14,080 nt of DNA. Source: an uncultured Bacillota bacterium. GTDB lineage: Bacteria > Bacillota > Clostridia > Christensenellales > QAND01. This document shows, one piece after another, positions 6,537-14,002 of the stretch. Within the stretch, counting starts at the first letter, position 1; every line of letters starts with the position of its first letter. The stretch is from positions 1 through 14,080 of the forward strand of contig CAJLPK010000043.1 in NCBI GenBank assembly GCA_905208455.1, in the 5' to 3' direction. Under the pieces are notes generated by a model, which saw only the letters and a list, made by a program, of their open reading frames with translations, made no database searches and was not told the origin of the DNA. The position numbers were made by a program, and so were the translations under genes.

Positions 6537-8438
6537 ATGAATGACAGGATCGAGGCGATCTTAAAAACATTGCCGGATCATCCCGGCGTATACCTGATGA
6601 AAAATAAAGAGGGGGAGATCATTTACGTCGGTAAGGCCATCTCGCTGAAAAATAGGGTGCGCCAATACTTCCATTCCCACAGAAACCACAGCAGCAAGGT
6701 CATCGCCATGGTGCGTAAGATCGAGGATATCCAATATATCCTGGTGGACAGCGAGATGGAAGCGCTGATACTGGAATGTAACCTGATTAAAAAATACCGG
6801 CCGCATTACAATATTTTGATGAAGGATGATAAGCAGTATCCCTACATGCGCATCGACTTTTCCGATCCATTTGCACGGGTAGAGGTCGTACGTAAGGTGG
6901 AAAACGACGGCGCTAAGTATTATGGCCCTTTTCTAAGCGCAGGCGCGCTTACCGATGTATTGGATGCGGTGGCGAAAAACTTTCCGCTGCGCACTTGCAA
7001 AAAGGATATAGAAAAGGCAAGAGCCAGGCACGAGCGCCCTTGCCTGAATTACCAGATCGGCCGGTGCTCTGCGCCGTGCGCGGGCAAGATCTCCGAGGAG
7101 GAATACGGGGTGCTGCTGGAGCAGGTAAGTTCTTTTTTGCAGGGAAAGTATGAGACACTGCTCAAGGAATTGAAAGCGGAGATGGAGAAATGCGCAGAGC
7201 GTATGGAATATGAAAAGGCCGCCATTTGGCGGGACCGCATCCGCAATGTGGAACGCGTGATCCAGCGGCAGAAGGCAGCAGAGACAAATCTTTCCGAGAG
7301 GGATGTGCTTGCGATCAAACGCTTGGACGGCGATGCCATGGTACAGTGCTTTGGCGTGCGTGACGGAAAGCTCTCCCAGAGCCGACAATTTCTATGGGAG
7401 GATGTGGACCAGGAGACAGACGCGGAAATTCTATTGGCATTTGTCAAACAATATTATGAAAGGCAAACGCATATCCCCAAAGAGATTTTGCTGCCGTTTG
7501 CTTTGGAAGAACAGGAGCTCGTGCAGCAGTATCTGTCCGGCCTAAGGGGGCACAAGGTACAGCTTTTGGTGCCGCAGCGCGGGGAGAAAAGGCATTTGGT
7601 GGAATTGGCAGAGCAAAATGCCATCGAAGGGCTGGAAAAGCGAAAGCTGCGCCGTGAGCATCAATATATGCGCCACGAAGGCGCTGTAAAGCTGCTGGCG
7701 GAGGAGCTGGGGCTTTCCCGCATGCCGCACCGCATGGAGTGCTTTGATATTTCGCACACCCAGGGCGTGGATAACGTGGCCAGCATGGTGGTATGCATCG
7801 ACGGCAAGCCGGCCCGCAAGGAGTACCGGCGCTTTAAGACAAAAACCGTGGAAGGGGCGGACGACTTCAAGAGCATGAACGAGGTGGTAAAGCGCCGCTT
7901 ACTGCGCTCTATGGAGCCGGATGAGGCCTCGCAGAAGGCGTTTGGCCACCTGCCGGACCTGATGGTCATCGACGGCGGCAGGGGGCAGCTGAATGCTGCG
8001 CTGCGCGCCATGGACGAGGTAGGCTTGCATATCCCCACCATTGGCCTAGCCAAACAGCTGGAGGAGGTGTATGTGCCGGAGCGGGATGAAACTGTGATGC
8101 TCGACAGAAAATCCCCGGCGCTGCATGTTTTACAGCGCATTCGAGATGAGGCGCACCGATTTGCCGTTACCTACCATCGTTCGCTTAGAGCTTCGCATGA
8201 GCTGACAAGCGCGCTGGATGAGATTCCCGGCATTGGGCCAAAGCGCCGCCGCCAGCTCTTAATGCAGTATAAGACGGTGGAGCAGGTCAAACAGGCTGGC
8301 CTGGAGGAGCTATTGGCGGTAGAAGGGATGAACCATGCCAGCGCAAAGGCTGTGTATGACTGGGCGCATAAAGATGGACAAACCACGGACAGCCACAGTA
8401 TAATGGACAAAAATGCAGTGCAGCAGGAGCAGCGTTAG
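6537..8438 (+). CDS. uvrC: UvrABC excinuclease subunit C
   Basis: This gene encodes a 633-residue cytoplasmic nuclease of nucleotide excision repair that cuts on both sides of a lesion after UvrA/UvrB loading. Domains in order: GIY-YIG nuclease (residues 14-95; GVYLMKN, IYVGKA) for the 3' cut; a cysteine set C154, C169, C177, C181 matching the iron-sulfur cluster motif; a UVR motif (about 204-240; MEYEKAAIWRDRI) that contacts UvrB; the RNase H-like nuclease for the 5' cut with FDISH (Asp404), IDGG (Asp479) and DEAH (His540); and tandem helix-hairpin-helix motifs (560-610; IPGIGPKRR). All key residues are present and the length is typical. The start ATG is one base after the PBP stop with only a weak GGAG (6520-6523), so translation may depend on the gene before it. 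The last 20 residues are not conserved and contain a promoter for the next gene. Confidence 0.97.
   Translation: MNDRIEAILKTLPDHPGVYLMKNKEGEIIYVGKAISLKNRVRQYFHSHRNHSSKVIAMVRKIEDIQYILVDSEMEALILECNLIKKYRPHYNILMKDDKQYPYMRIDFSDPFARVEVVRKVENDGAKYYGPFLSAGALTDVLDAVAKNFPLRTCKKDIEKARARHERPCLNYQIGRCSAPCAGKISEEEYGVLLEQVSSFLQGKYETLLKELKAEMEKCAERMEYEKAAIWRDRIRNVERVIQRQKAAETNLSERDVLAIKRLDGDAMVQCFGVRDGKLSQSRQFLWEDVDQETDAEILLAFVKQYYERQTHIPKEILLPFALEEQELVQQYLSGLRGHKVQLLVPQRGEKRHLVELAEQNAIEGLEKRKLRREHQYMRHEGAVKLLAEELGLSRMPHRMECFDISHTQGVDNVASMVVCIDGKPARKEYRRFKTKTVEGADDFKSMNEVVKRRLLRSMEPDEASQKAFGHLPDLMVIDGGRGQLNAALRAMDEVGLHIPTIGLAKQLEEVYVPERDETVMLDRKSPALHVLQRIRDEAHRFAVTYHRSLRASHELTSALDEIPGIGPKRRRQLLMQYKTVEQVKQAGLEELLAVEGMNHASAKAVYDWAHKDGQTTDSHSIMDKNAVQQEQR
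8375..8404 (+). promoter_or_regulatory. Candidate promoter inside the 3' end of uvrC
   Basis: TGGACA (8375-8380, five of six) and a perfect TATAAT (8399-8404) are separated by 18 bases, in the non-conserved tail of uvrC. Transcription would start near 8411 and give a leader of about 60 bases before the HAD gene. It would let the HAD-hprK pair be expressed apart from the wall genes. Confidence 0.6.
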
Positions 8439-8451
8439 GCAGCGCCTGCCT
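8437..8451. repeat. Small perfect hairpin before the HAD gene
   Basis: AGGCAG (8437-8442) and CTGCCT (8446-8451) are perfect inverted repeats with a 3-base loop, just after the uvrC stop and just before the AGGAGG of the next gene. There is no T-run, so it is not an intrinsic terminator. It may protect an mRNA end or be chance. Confidence 0.35.
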
Positions 8452-8470
8452 GGTAGGAGGAAAATACACG

Positions 8471-9274
8471 ATGCAGTATAAGTTGTTGGCGTTGGATATT
8501 GACGGAACCTTGGTCAACTCTGAAGGGAAAATCACCCCGCGGGTCAAGCAGGCGATTCGCCGGGCGGTGGAGACAGGCTGCCATGTGATGCTGGCTACCG
8601 GCCGCTTTTACCGCGGGATGATAAAAATCCAAGAGGAGCTCGGGCTGACGGTGCCGTGTATGGTGTATGGAGGTGCGCAGATCGTGGACAACGGAAAGCG
8701 CCTGTATGAAGTATCCATTGACCCCCTGACAACTTATGAATGTATGCAGTGGGCCAATGAAATGGGGCTGTATGTGCAGACGTACGAGGGGGACAATTAC
8801 TTTTTTGAAAAGCATACGCCGTACAGCGACCTGTACGCAAAAGGCATCGGCATCGAAGGCGAAGAAATGCCTGGGATGACGAGCCGAAAGGATTTGGCTT
8901 CTCCGAAAATCCTCGGCATTGATGAGCCGGACCGTATCCGCGAATTACAGGGCATTGCGCGCGAAAAATTTGCCGGCCGTTTGCAGGTGGCCATTTCCAA
9001 GCCAAGGTACCTGGAAATCACCAATCCCAAGGTAAACAAGGGCATAGCATTGGCATTTTTGTGCAAGCATTACGGCCTAAAGCCGGAAAACTGCATTGCC
9101 ATGGGGGATGGCACCATCGACGCGCCGATGATCGAATATGCCGGCCTGGGCGTTGCCATGGAAAATGCGGATGATATGACCAAATCTGTGGCAAACTTGA
9201 TTTGCCCCAGCAATGACGAGGATGGGGTCGCTTATATCATAGATAAGTATATCCTAGGAGGCGAAACAGCGTGA
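8471..9274 (+). CDS. HAD-superfamily phosphatase, Cof/YidA type
   Basis: This gene encodes a 267-residue cytoplasmic hydrolase of HAD subfamily IIB, whose members dephosphorylate sugar phosphates, flavin phosphates and similar small molecules. Motif I is DIDGTL with nucleophile Asp9 and acid/base Asp11. Motif II is ATGR (Thr43). Motif III is Lys190 in the NKG segment. Motif IV is GDGTID with Asp213 and Asp217. The usual GDxxND reads GDGTID here: the Asn is Ile216 but both metal-binding Asp residues are kept. The region between motifs II and III (about 80-185) is the C2-type cap that sets substrate choice, so the substrate cannot be inferred. The ATG is 10 bases after AGGAGG (8455-8460). It overlaps hprK by four bases, so the two are translated together. 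Confidence 0.93.
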   Translation: MQYKLLALDIDGTLVNSEGKITPRVKQAIRRAVETGCHVMLATGRFYRGMIKIQEELGLTVPCMVYGGAQIVDNGKRLYEVSIDPLTTYECMQWANEMGLYVQTYEGDNYFFEKHTPYSDLYAKGIGIEGEEMPGMTSRKDLASPKILGIDEPDRIRELQGIAREKFAGRLQVAISKPRYLEITNPKVNKGIALAFLCKHYGLKPENCIAMGDGTIDAPMIEYAGLGVAMENADDMTKSVANLICPSNDEDGVAYIIDKYILGGETA

Positions 9275-10188
9275 GAGCCAAAGACCAGGGCGTAAATGTG
9301 CAGACCTTTGCCAGATATACGCATATGCAGGTGGCCTATGCCGGCAGGGACTGGTTCAATGTGCATACGTCTGAGCTAAATCGGCCCGCCATTCAGTTTG
9401 CAGGCTACTTTCAATATTTTTCCGCAGACCGTGTACAGATCGTGGGCAACCAGGAAATGGCCTGTCTGCGCACGCTGCGGCCGGAGGAAGTAGACGGCAG
9501 AATGGATGAGTTTTTCTCCTATAAGGTGCCGTGCCTTGTCATCTGCAACGGCGATCCCGTGCCGGAGATGCTGATGAGAAAGGCCAAGGAAAATGGCGTG
9601 CCGATCTTCTGCTGTGAAGAAAGCACGAGCAAGACCTCGCATATTGTCATTGATTTTCTGGATAACGTCTTGGCCCCGGAAGAGGCCATCCATGCAAACC
9701 TGCTGGATGTGTACAATGTTGGCGTTATGATCCGCGGGGAAAGCGGCATGGGCAAAAGCGAACTTTCCTTGGAGCTGATAAAACGCGGCCATCTGCTGGT
9801 GGCGGATGATATGACGGTGATCCGCAAGGTAAACAGCAAGCGGCTGGTGGGCTATGCGCCGGAAACGACGCGCAATTTAATCGAGATACGCGGCCTGGGC
9901 ATTATGGATGTCAAACAGCTATACGGTATGGCGACGGTGCTGGAACGAAAAAGCATCGACATCGTCATCGATATGGAAATGTGGGAGTCCGGCAAGATGT
10001 ACGACCGGTTGGGGTTTGACCGGCATTATGATACCATCATGGGCGTGAGCGTCCCGCATTATGTGATGCCTGTGCGCCCCGGGCGCAACCTGGCTGTCGT
10101 TGTAGAGGCTACGGCGATGGATTATCGGGTCAAGAGCGCTGGCTTCAACATTGAAGAGGAAATCAACCGCAGGCTGGAAAGGCCATGA
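9271..10188 (+). CDS. hprK: HPr kinase/phosphorylase
   Basis: This gene encodes a 305-residue bifunctional enzyme that phosphorylates HPr of the sugar phosphotransferase system on Ser46 and removes that phosphate. In Bacillota, HPr-Ser-P with CcpA drives carbon catabolite control. Residues 1-130 are the N-terminal domain. The catalytic domain has His141, the Walker A motif GESGMGKS (156-163), ADD (178-180) and the HprK signature IEIRGLG (204-210). Length and motifs are complete. The start is GTG 9271, overlapping the HAD stop as GTGA, with AGGAGG at 9256-9261. HPr itself is not in the window. Its place just before a murB-rapZ-whiA run is familiar for Clostridia and links carbon status to cell-wall precursor synthesis. 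Confidence 0.96.
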   Translation: MRAKDQGVNVQTFARYTHMQVAYAGRDWFNVHTSELNRPAIQFAGYFQYFSADRVQIVGNQEMACLRTLRPEEVDGRMDEFFSYKVPCLVICNGDPVPEMLMRKAKENGVPIFCCEESTSKTSHIVIDFLDNVLAPEEAIHANLLDVYNVGVMIRGESGMGKSELSLELIKRGHLLVADDMTVIRKVNSKRLVGYAPETTRNLIEIRGLGIMDVKQLYGMATVLERKSIDIVIDMEMWESGKMYDRLGFDRHYDTIMGVSVPHYVMPVRPGRNLAVVVEATAMDYRVKSAGFNIEEEINRRLERP

Positions 10189-10252
10189 TTTGATAAAAGT
10201 GCATATCATCCCCTGACGCCCCATATCTTAGGATACGGGCAGTTTTGGAGGG

Positions 10253-10260
10253 GGAGGTGA
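10253..10260 (+). promoter_or_regulatory. Strong ribosome binding site deciding a TTG start
   Basis: GGAGGTGA, an eight-base match to the 16S rRNA tail complement, stands 6 bases before TTG 10267. The resulting protein begins with a good Lys-rich membrane-anchor sequence, which supports this start. Confidence 0.85.
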
Positions 10261-10266
10261 AAGGGC

Positions 10267-11379
10267 TTGCCAAAATTGAAACGTGCAGCCCTTTTTTGCT
10301 GCATTTTATTTGCTGCGGCCGCCGTTTTGTGGCCGGGCCTTTGGAACCAGCCCCTGCAGCATCAGCAGATCAGCCAATGGATTCGGGGGAAAAAACTGGC
10401 CTACCAGGGAACGCTGCAAGTATGGTATATTTCCGGCCATGCGAGCGGAACAGGGGACGGAAGCAAGTGGGCAAAGGCCAGGCTTGATAAATTTGAAAAA
10501 AACCATTTCGGCATTTTTTATGAAATGCAGGGAATGGATGCTGAGGAAATGCAGGCACAGCTTGCAGCCGGGCAAAGGCCGGATCTTATTTTTTTCGGAA
10601 ACGAAGAAAGGGAAACCGTTGAGCCCTTGCTGCAGCAAAGCGCACAGACAGCGCAGCTGGCGCCGGCCTGGCAGGAAAAGGGCGCAGCACAGCTGGCTTG
10701 GCCGGTATTTTACAGCGGCTATGCCATTTTGATCAACGAACAGGCTCTTTATGCGGCAGGCCTGTCCCCGCCGCTGGATATCGAAGACATAGACCAAGAA
10801 TACATACAGCAGGTCCAACAGGCGCTGCCGAACGCTTTTGCCTATGAGACAAAGCAGGCCGGGATGGCGGCGATGGGGGCACAGGTGAACGCACAGACCA
10901 AACAAGCGCTCGTACAGGGAGATGCAGGAACAAGGGCACAGTTTTTACAGGAGGAGATCGCCTTTTTTGCCTGCCCCGCTTCTACCTGGTATACCATAGA
11001 GGGCATGAGCAATACGCAAAGCATCCCCTCTTACCAGGCGGTACCTCTGGCAAATTTGGCGGTAGATACGCAGTATGTAGGCGTCATGCAGACCGAGGAC
11101 GGCGCCAAGGCTAGGGCCTGCGATGCTGCGGTCGCTTATTTATTATCACAAAACAGCCAGCAGGCCTTAGAGGACATAGGCGCACTGCCTGTGATCGGCA
11201 CGGATGAGCCGATGCAGGCGCAGGGCAGCATCACAGGTGCCCTTTGGCAGCACAGAGACGAAAAAAATCTATGCGTTTTAGAGGCTGCAGGGTCGGCAGA
11301 AATGTTTTTTTCTACCCTGCAGGCGGACGGGTTCGACGCTGCCTGGCAATGGCTGAGCGCCGCTTGCAATACACCTTAA
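10267..11379 (+). CDS. Exported solute-binding-protein-like protein, orphan
   Basis: This gene encodes a 370-residue protein with an N-terminal basic stretch (PKLKR) and a hydrophobic segment (about 7-24) that would act as a signal peptide or membrane anchor. Two Cys lie early in it (11, 12) but there is no proper lipobox. The rest resembles family 1 ABC solute-binding proteins: an opening strand LQVWYISG (50-57), RPDLIFFG (104-111), and hinge-like WPVFYSGYAILINEQ (145-159) followed by ALYAAGL, where sugar-binding relatives typically have GYxLxYNKxL-type sequence. It is rich in Ala and Gln. No permease or ATPase gene is nearby, so it may be a sensor or a repurposed binding protein. It has a perfect Shine-Dalgarno and lies 78 bases after hprK. 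I can support the fold class but not a ligand. Confidence 0.78.
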   Translation: MPKLKRAALFCCILFAAAAVLWPGLWNQPLQHQQISQWIRGKKLAYQGTLQVWYISGHASGTGDGSKWAKARLDKFEKNHFGIFYEMQGMDAEEMQAQLAAGQRPDLIFFGNEERETVEPLLQQSAQTAQLAPAWQEKGAAQLAWPVFYSGYAILINEQALYAAGLSPPLDIEDIDQEYIQQVQQALPNAFAYETKQAGMAAMGAQVNAQTKQALVQGDAGTRAQFLQEEIAFFACPASTWYTIEGMSNTQSIPSYQAVPLANLAVDTQYVGVMQTEDGAKARACDAAVAYLLSQNSQQALEDIGALPVIGTDEPMQAQGSITGALWQHRDEKNLCVLEAAGSAEMFFSTLQADGFDAAWQWLSAACNTP

Positions 11380-11392
11380 ATCCGTGTAAAAT
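11364..11392 (+). promoter_or_regulatory. Promoter for the murB unit
   Basis: TTGCAA (11364-11369, four of six) and TAAAAT (11387-11392, five of six) are 17 bases apart, straddling the stop of the solute-binding-like gene. They give a leader of about 40 bases before murB. No terminator precedes it, so read-through from upstream is also possible. Confidence 0.6.
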
Positions 11393-11425
11393 AAAATGAA
11401 ATACATTTGTAACTTTTCGTTGATT

Positions 11426-11431
11426 GAGGAG
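11426..11431 (+). promoter_or_regulatory. Ribosome binding site deciding the murB start
   Basis: GAGGAG stands 10 bases before ATG 11442. The in-frame TTG at 11424 overlaps this site and so is not the start. Confidence 0.8.
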
Positions 11432-11441
11432 ACGTGATGAT

Positions 11442-12359
11442 ATGATCCAAGCAGCCGTGATGCAAAGGCTGCGGGCGGTACTGCCGGCGCAGAATATTTT
11501 GGAAAACGAGCCTATGCGTCTGCATACTACCTTCAGAATCGGGGGGCCGGCAGACGTATTGTGCCTGCCGGAAAATGATGAGCAAGTAGCTAAGACGGTC
11601 GCGCTCTTAAAGCAGGAGCAGATCCCATTTTATATCATAGGCAATGGCAGCAATGTTTTGGTAAAGGACCGCGGCTTTCGGGGCTGTATCGTAAAGATGC
11701 TGCATCAGGGCCGGGAGATCCAGGTGGATCAAACGGCTAAGACGCTGTACGCCGGCGCGGGCGAGACCATGATGTCCATTGCGGTGCGCTGCGCCAAGGA
11801 AGGGCTGGGCGGCATGGAATTTGCCAGCGGCATTCCCGGCACATTGGGCGGTACAGTGAGCATGAATGCAGGCGCGTATGAAAAAGAGATGAAGGATATC
11901 GTCAAAGCGGTACGCATTTTGACGCAGGAGGGGGAAATCAAGGAGATCCCCAATGAAGAGATGGCGTTTGGGTATCGTACCAGCGCTGTATTGAAAAACA
12001 ATTGGATCGTGCTGGGCGCTACGCTGCAGCTGGAGGCCGATGACCCTGCGAGGATACAGGCGCGCATCGATGATTTTACCCATCGCAGGCGTACGCGCCA
12101 GCCGCTGGAATATGCCAGCGCAGGCAGCACATTCAAGCGCCCGGAGGGCTTTTTTGCGGCCAAGCTCATTGATGAGGCCGGGATGAAAGGCTTTTCTGTT
12201 GGCGATGCCCAGGTCAGTGAAAAGCACGCCGGGTTTGTCGTGAATAAGGGAAAGGCGAGCGCAGAGGATGTGTTGGCGCTGATGGGGCGTATCCAAGCGG
12301 CGGTAAAAGACAAATTCGGGGTAGATCTAAAGCCTGAAGTACGCATCATAGGGGAGTGA
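11442..12359 (+). CDS. murB: UDP-N-acetylenolpyruvoylglucosamine reductase
   Basis: This gene encodes a 305-residue cytoplasmic FAD enzyme that reduces UDP-GlcNAc-enolpyruvate with NADPH to UDP-MurNAc, the second committed step of peptidoglycan precursor synthesis. Visible motifs: HTTFRIGGPAD (28-38), the FAD-binding GNGSN (67-71), GMEFASGIPGTLGG (124-137) with NAGAY (142-146), YRTS (178-181), the active-site Ser in AGSTFKRP (227-234, Ser229), and PEVR near the C-terminus with the active-site Glu299. The shape fits the type II MurB common in Gram-positive bacteria. The ATG follows GAGGAG (11426-11431). Four bases of its end are shared with a possible GTG start of the PHP gene, though the ATG six bases later is preferred there. 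Confidence 0.96.
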   Translation: MIQAAVMQRLRAVLPAQNILENEPMRLHTTFRIGGPADVLCLPENDEQVAKTVALLKQEQIPFYIIGNGSNVLVKDRGFRGCIVKMLHQGREIQVDQTAKTLYAGAGETMMSIAVRCAKEGLGGMEFASGIPGTLGGTVSMNAGAYEKEMKDIVKAVRILTQEGEIKEIPNEEMAFGYRTSAVLKNNWIVLGATLQLEADDPARIQARIDDFTHRRRTRQPLEYASAGSTFKRPEGFFAAKLIDEAGMKGFSVGDAQVSEKHAGFVVNKGKASAEDVLALMGRIQAAVKDKFGVDLKPEVRIIGE

Positions 12360-12361
12360 AC

Positions 12362-13126
12362 ATGATAGAGATCCAGGCAGACCTGCATACGCATTCCAAT
12401 TTGTCCGATGGAAAGGGAACTCTGGAGGAGAATGTGGAGGCGGCCTATCGTCTGGGGCTTAGCTGCATTGCCTGCACGGAGCATGGCCCGCGCCATATGA
12501 AGGCGGGCATTTCCAAACGGCAGCTGAGCCAAATGCGCCGCCGGGTGGACAAGCTGAACCAGCAATACCAAGGAAGGCTCACGGTGCTCATGGGCCTGGA
12601 ATCCAACCTGATCTCCCTGGAGGGCGAATTGGATGTCCCCGAGGCATACAGGGGCTATTTCGATATTCTTTTGATGGGCTTTCACCTCAGCGCCCGTCCT
12701 ACCAAGCTTTCGGAGTGCTGGATGTTTCAAATTGCCAACCCAAGGGCGGAGGAAAAGTACAGCGCGCGTTACCGCCAAAAGGCGACGGAGGCTTACCTGC
12801 GCGCCATTGAAAAAAACAGGTTCGATATCCTTGTGCATCCCGGCCTGCATTGGCCGCTGGAATATCAAAGGATCGCCGAGGCATGCCGGGCCTATGGCGT
12901 GGCGATGGAAATCAGCGCCCGCCCCAAACACTTGATTTTTAACGAAAAACAAACGAGACAAATGGCAAAAACAGGCGTACAATTTGTCATAGACAGCGAC
13001 GGGCATAAGCCGGAGGAGATTGGCCGGGTACAGTGTGCCGTAGAGTTTGCCGAGCGGGCAGGCCTGGGGCCGGAGCAGATCCTCAATGCGAAAGGAAGGG
13101 AGCTTCCGGCGTTCCGGCGCGGATAA
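12362..13126 (+). CDS. PHP-domain metal-dependent hydrolase
   Basis: This gene encodes a 254-residue cytoplasmic protein of the PHP (polymerase and histidinol phosphatase) superfamily. The metal ligands are all visible: DLHTHSN (His9, His11) with Asp16, TEHG (His41), GLESN (Glu80), GFHLS (His108), VHPG (His159) and DSDGH (Asp213, His215). Such enzymes typically bind two or three metal ions and hydrolyse phosphate esters; relatives are histidinol-phosphatase-like or YcdX-like. The substrate is unknown, and a nucleoside or sugar phosphate is possible. I choose ATG 12362, five bases after AGGGGAG (12350-12356), over GTG 12356, which overlaps that site. A PHP gene between murB and rapZ is a recurrent clostridial arrangement as I recall it, so a link to wall metabolism is possible but unproven. 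Confidence 0.9.
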   Translation: MIEIQADLHTHSNLSDGKGTLEENVEAAYRLGLSCIACTEHGPRHMKAGISKRQLSQMRRRVDKLNQQYQGRLTVLMGLESNLISLEGELDVPEAYRGYFDILLMGFHLSARPTKLSECWMFQIANPRAEEKYSARYRQKATEAYLRAIEKNRFDILVHPGLHWPLEYQRIAEACRAYGVAMEISARPKHLIFNEKQTRQMAKTGVQFVIDSDGHKPEEIGRVQCAVEFAERAGLGPEQILNAKGRELPAFRRG

Positions 13127-13141
13127 AGGAGGAGAATCCCT

Positions 13142-14002
13142 ATGCGGTGTGTATTGGTAACGGGGCTGTCCGGGGCCGGGCGTTCTACGGCGCTGAGACA
13201 GTTGGAGGATATGGGCTATTTCTGTGTGGATAACCTGCCGCCGCAGATGATGGCTACCTTTATCTCCATGTGCCAGTGTGAGGATATCGAAAAAGTCGCG
13301 CTGGTGGTAGACAGCAGGACCCGTATGTTTTTTGCAGACATCTATAAAGCGATGGATGACTTGAAAAATATGGGCGTGCAGATGGAGATTTTATATCTGG
13401 AAACCGCAGATGAGGTGTTGATACGCCGATACAAGGAAACCAGGCGCAAGCACCCAATGGGCACCAACACCATCATGCAGGGCATCGCGGTAGAGCGCCA
13501 GCGCTTGGGAGAGCTGCGCAACATGGCGCAGCATATCATCGATACCTCCACCATGAGCGCAAAGCAGCTCAGCGAAATGCTGTGGGGCTTGTTTTCCGAC
13601 CAGCATAAGCGGGACACGATCTTGCCGGTCATCGTTTCGTTTGGGTTCAAAAATGGCATCCCGCTGGATGCCGATTTGGTATTCGATGTTCGCTTTTTGC
13701 CAAACCCGTTTTATGATCCGGCGCTGCGCCCGATGAGCGGGCTGGATGCGCCGGTGCGCGAGTATGTATACGACCATGAGCAGACCCGCCTGTTTGAGGA
13801 CAAGCTGGTAGAGCTTTTGGAGATGCTGCTTCCCTATTACCAGCAGGAAGGAAAGTATCAGCTTGTGGTAGCCATCGGCTGTACCGGCGGACAGCACCGC
13901 AGCGTGGCGGTGGCAGAGAGCCTATACCGCCGGTTGATGAAGGATAAGATCCAGTGCGTGGTACAGCATAGAGATATAGGAAAGGATGCGTTGAAGCATT
14001 GA
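13142..14002 (+). CDS. rapZ: RapZ/YvcJ family nucleotide-binding protein
   Basis: This gene encodes a 286-residue cytoplasmic protein. In E. coli RapZ targets the small RNA GlmZ for decay and so tunes GlmS and amino-sugar supply; the Bacillus counterpart is YvcJ, whose target is less clear. Here the P-loop is GLSGAGRS (8-15), followed by LEDMGYFCVDNLPP (21-34), VVDSR (55-59), the SFGFKNGIP and DVRFLPNPF segments (166-190), and the C-terminal GCTGGQHRSV (246-255). The P-loop lysine is replaced by Arg14, a change also known, as I recall, in actinobacterial members. The ATG lies 7 bases after AAAGGAGGAG (13125-13134). Its stop overlaps the start of whiA. Confidence 0.95.
   Translation: MRCVLVTGLSGAGRSTALRQLEDMGYFCVDNLPPQMMATFISMCQCEDIEKVALVVDSRTRMFFADIYKAMDDLKNMGVQMEILYLETADEVLIRRYKETRRKHPMGTNTIMQGIAVERQRLGELRNMAQHIIDTSTMSAKQLSEMLWGLFSDQHKRDTILPVIVSFGFKNGIPLDADLVFDVRFLPNPFYDPALRPMSGLDAPVREYVYDHEQTRLFEDKLVELLEMLLPYYQQEGKYQLVVAIGCTGGQHRSVAVAESLYRRLMKDKIQCVVQHRDIGKDALKH

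Noticed and set aside
10218..10246. Possible terminator between hprK and the solute-binding-like gene
   Set aside because: GCCC...GGGC and TATC...GATA can pair around a TTAG loop, but the stem is interrupted by unpaired bases and only four T follow, so it is too weak to call.
12356..12361. GTG start of the PHP gene overlapping the murB stop
   Set aside because: It overlaps the AGGGGAG ribosome binding site, while ATG 12362 is correctly spaced; the difference is only two residues.
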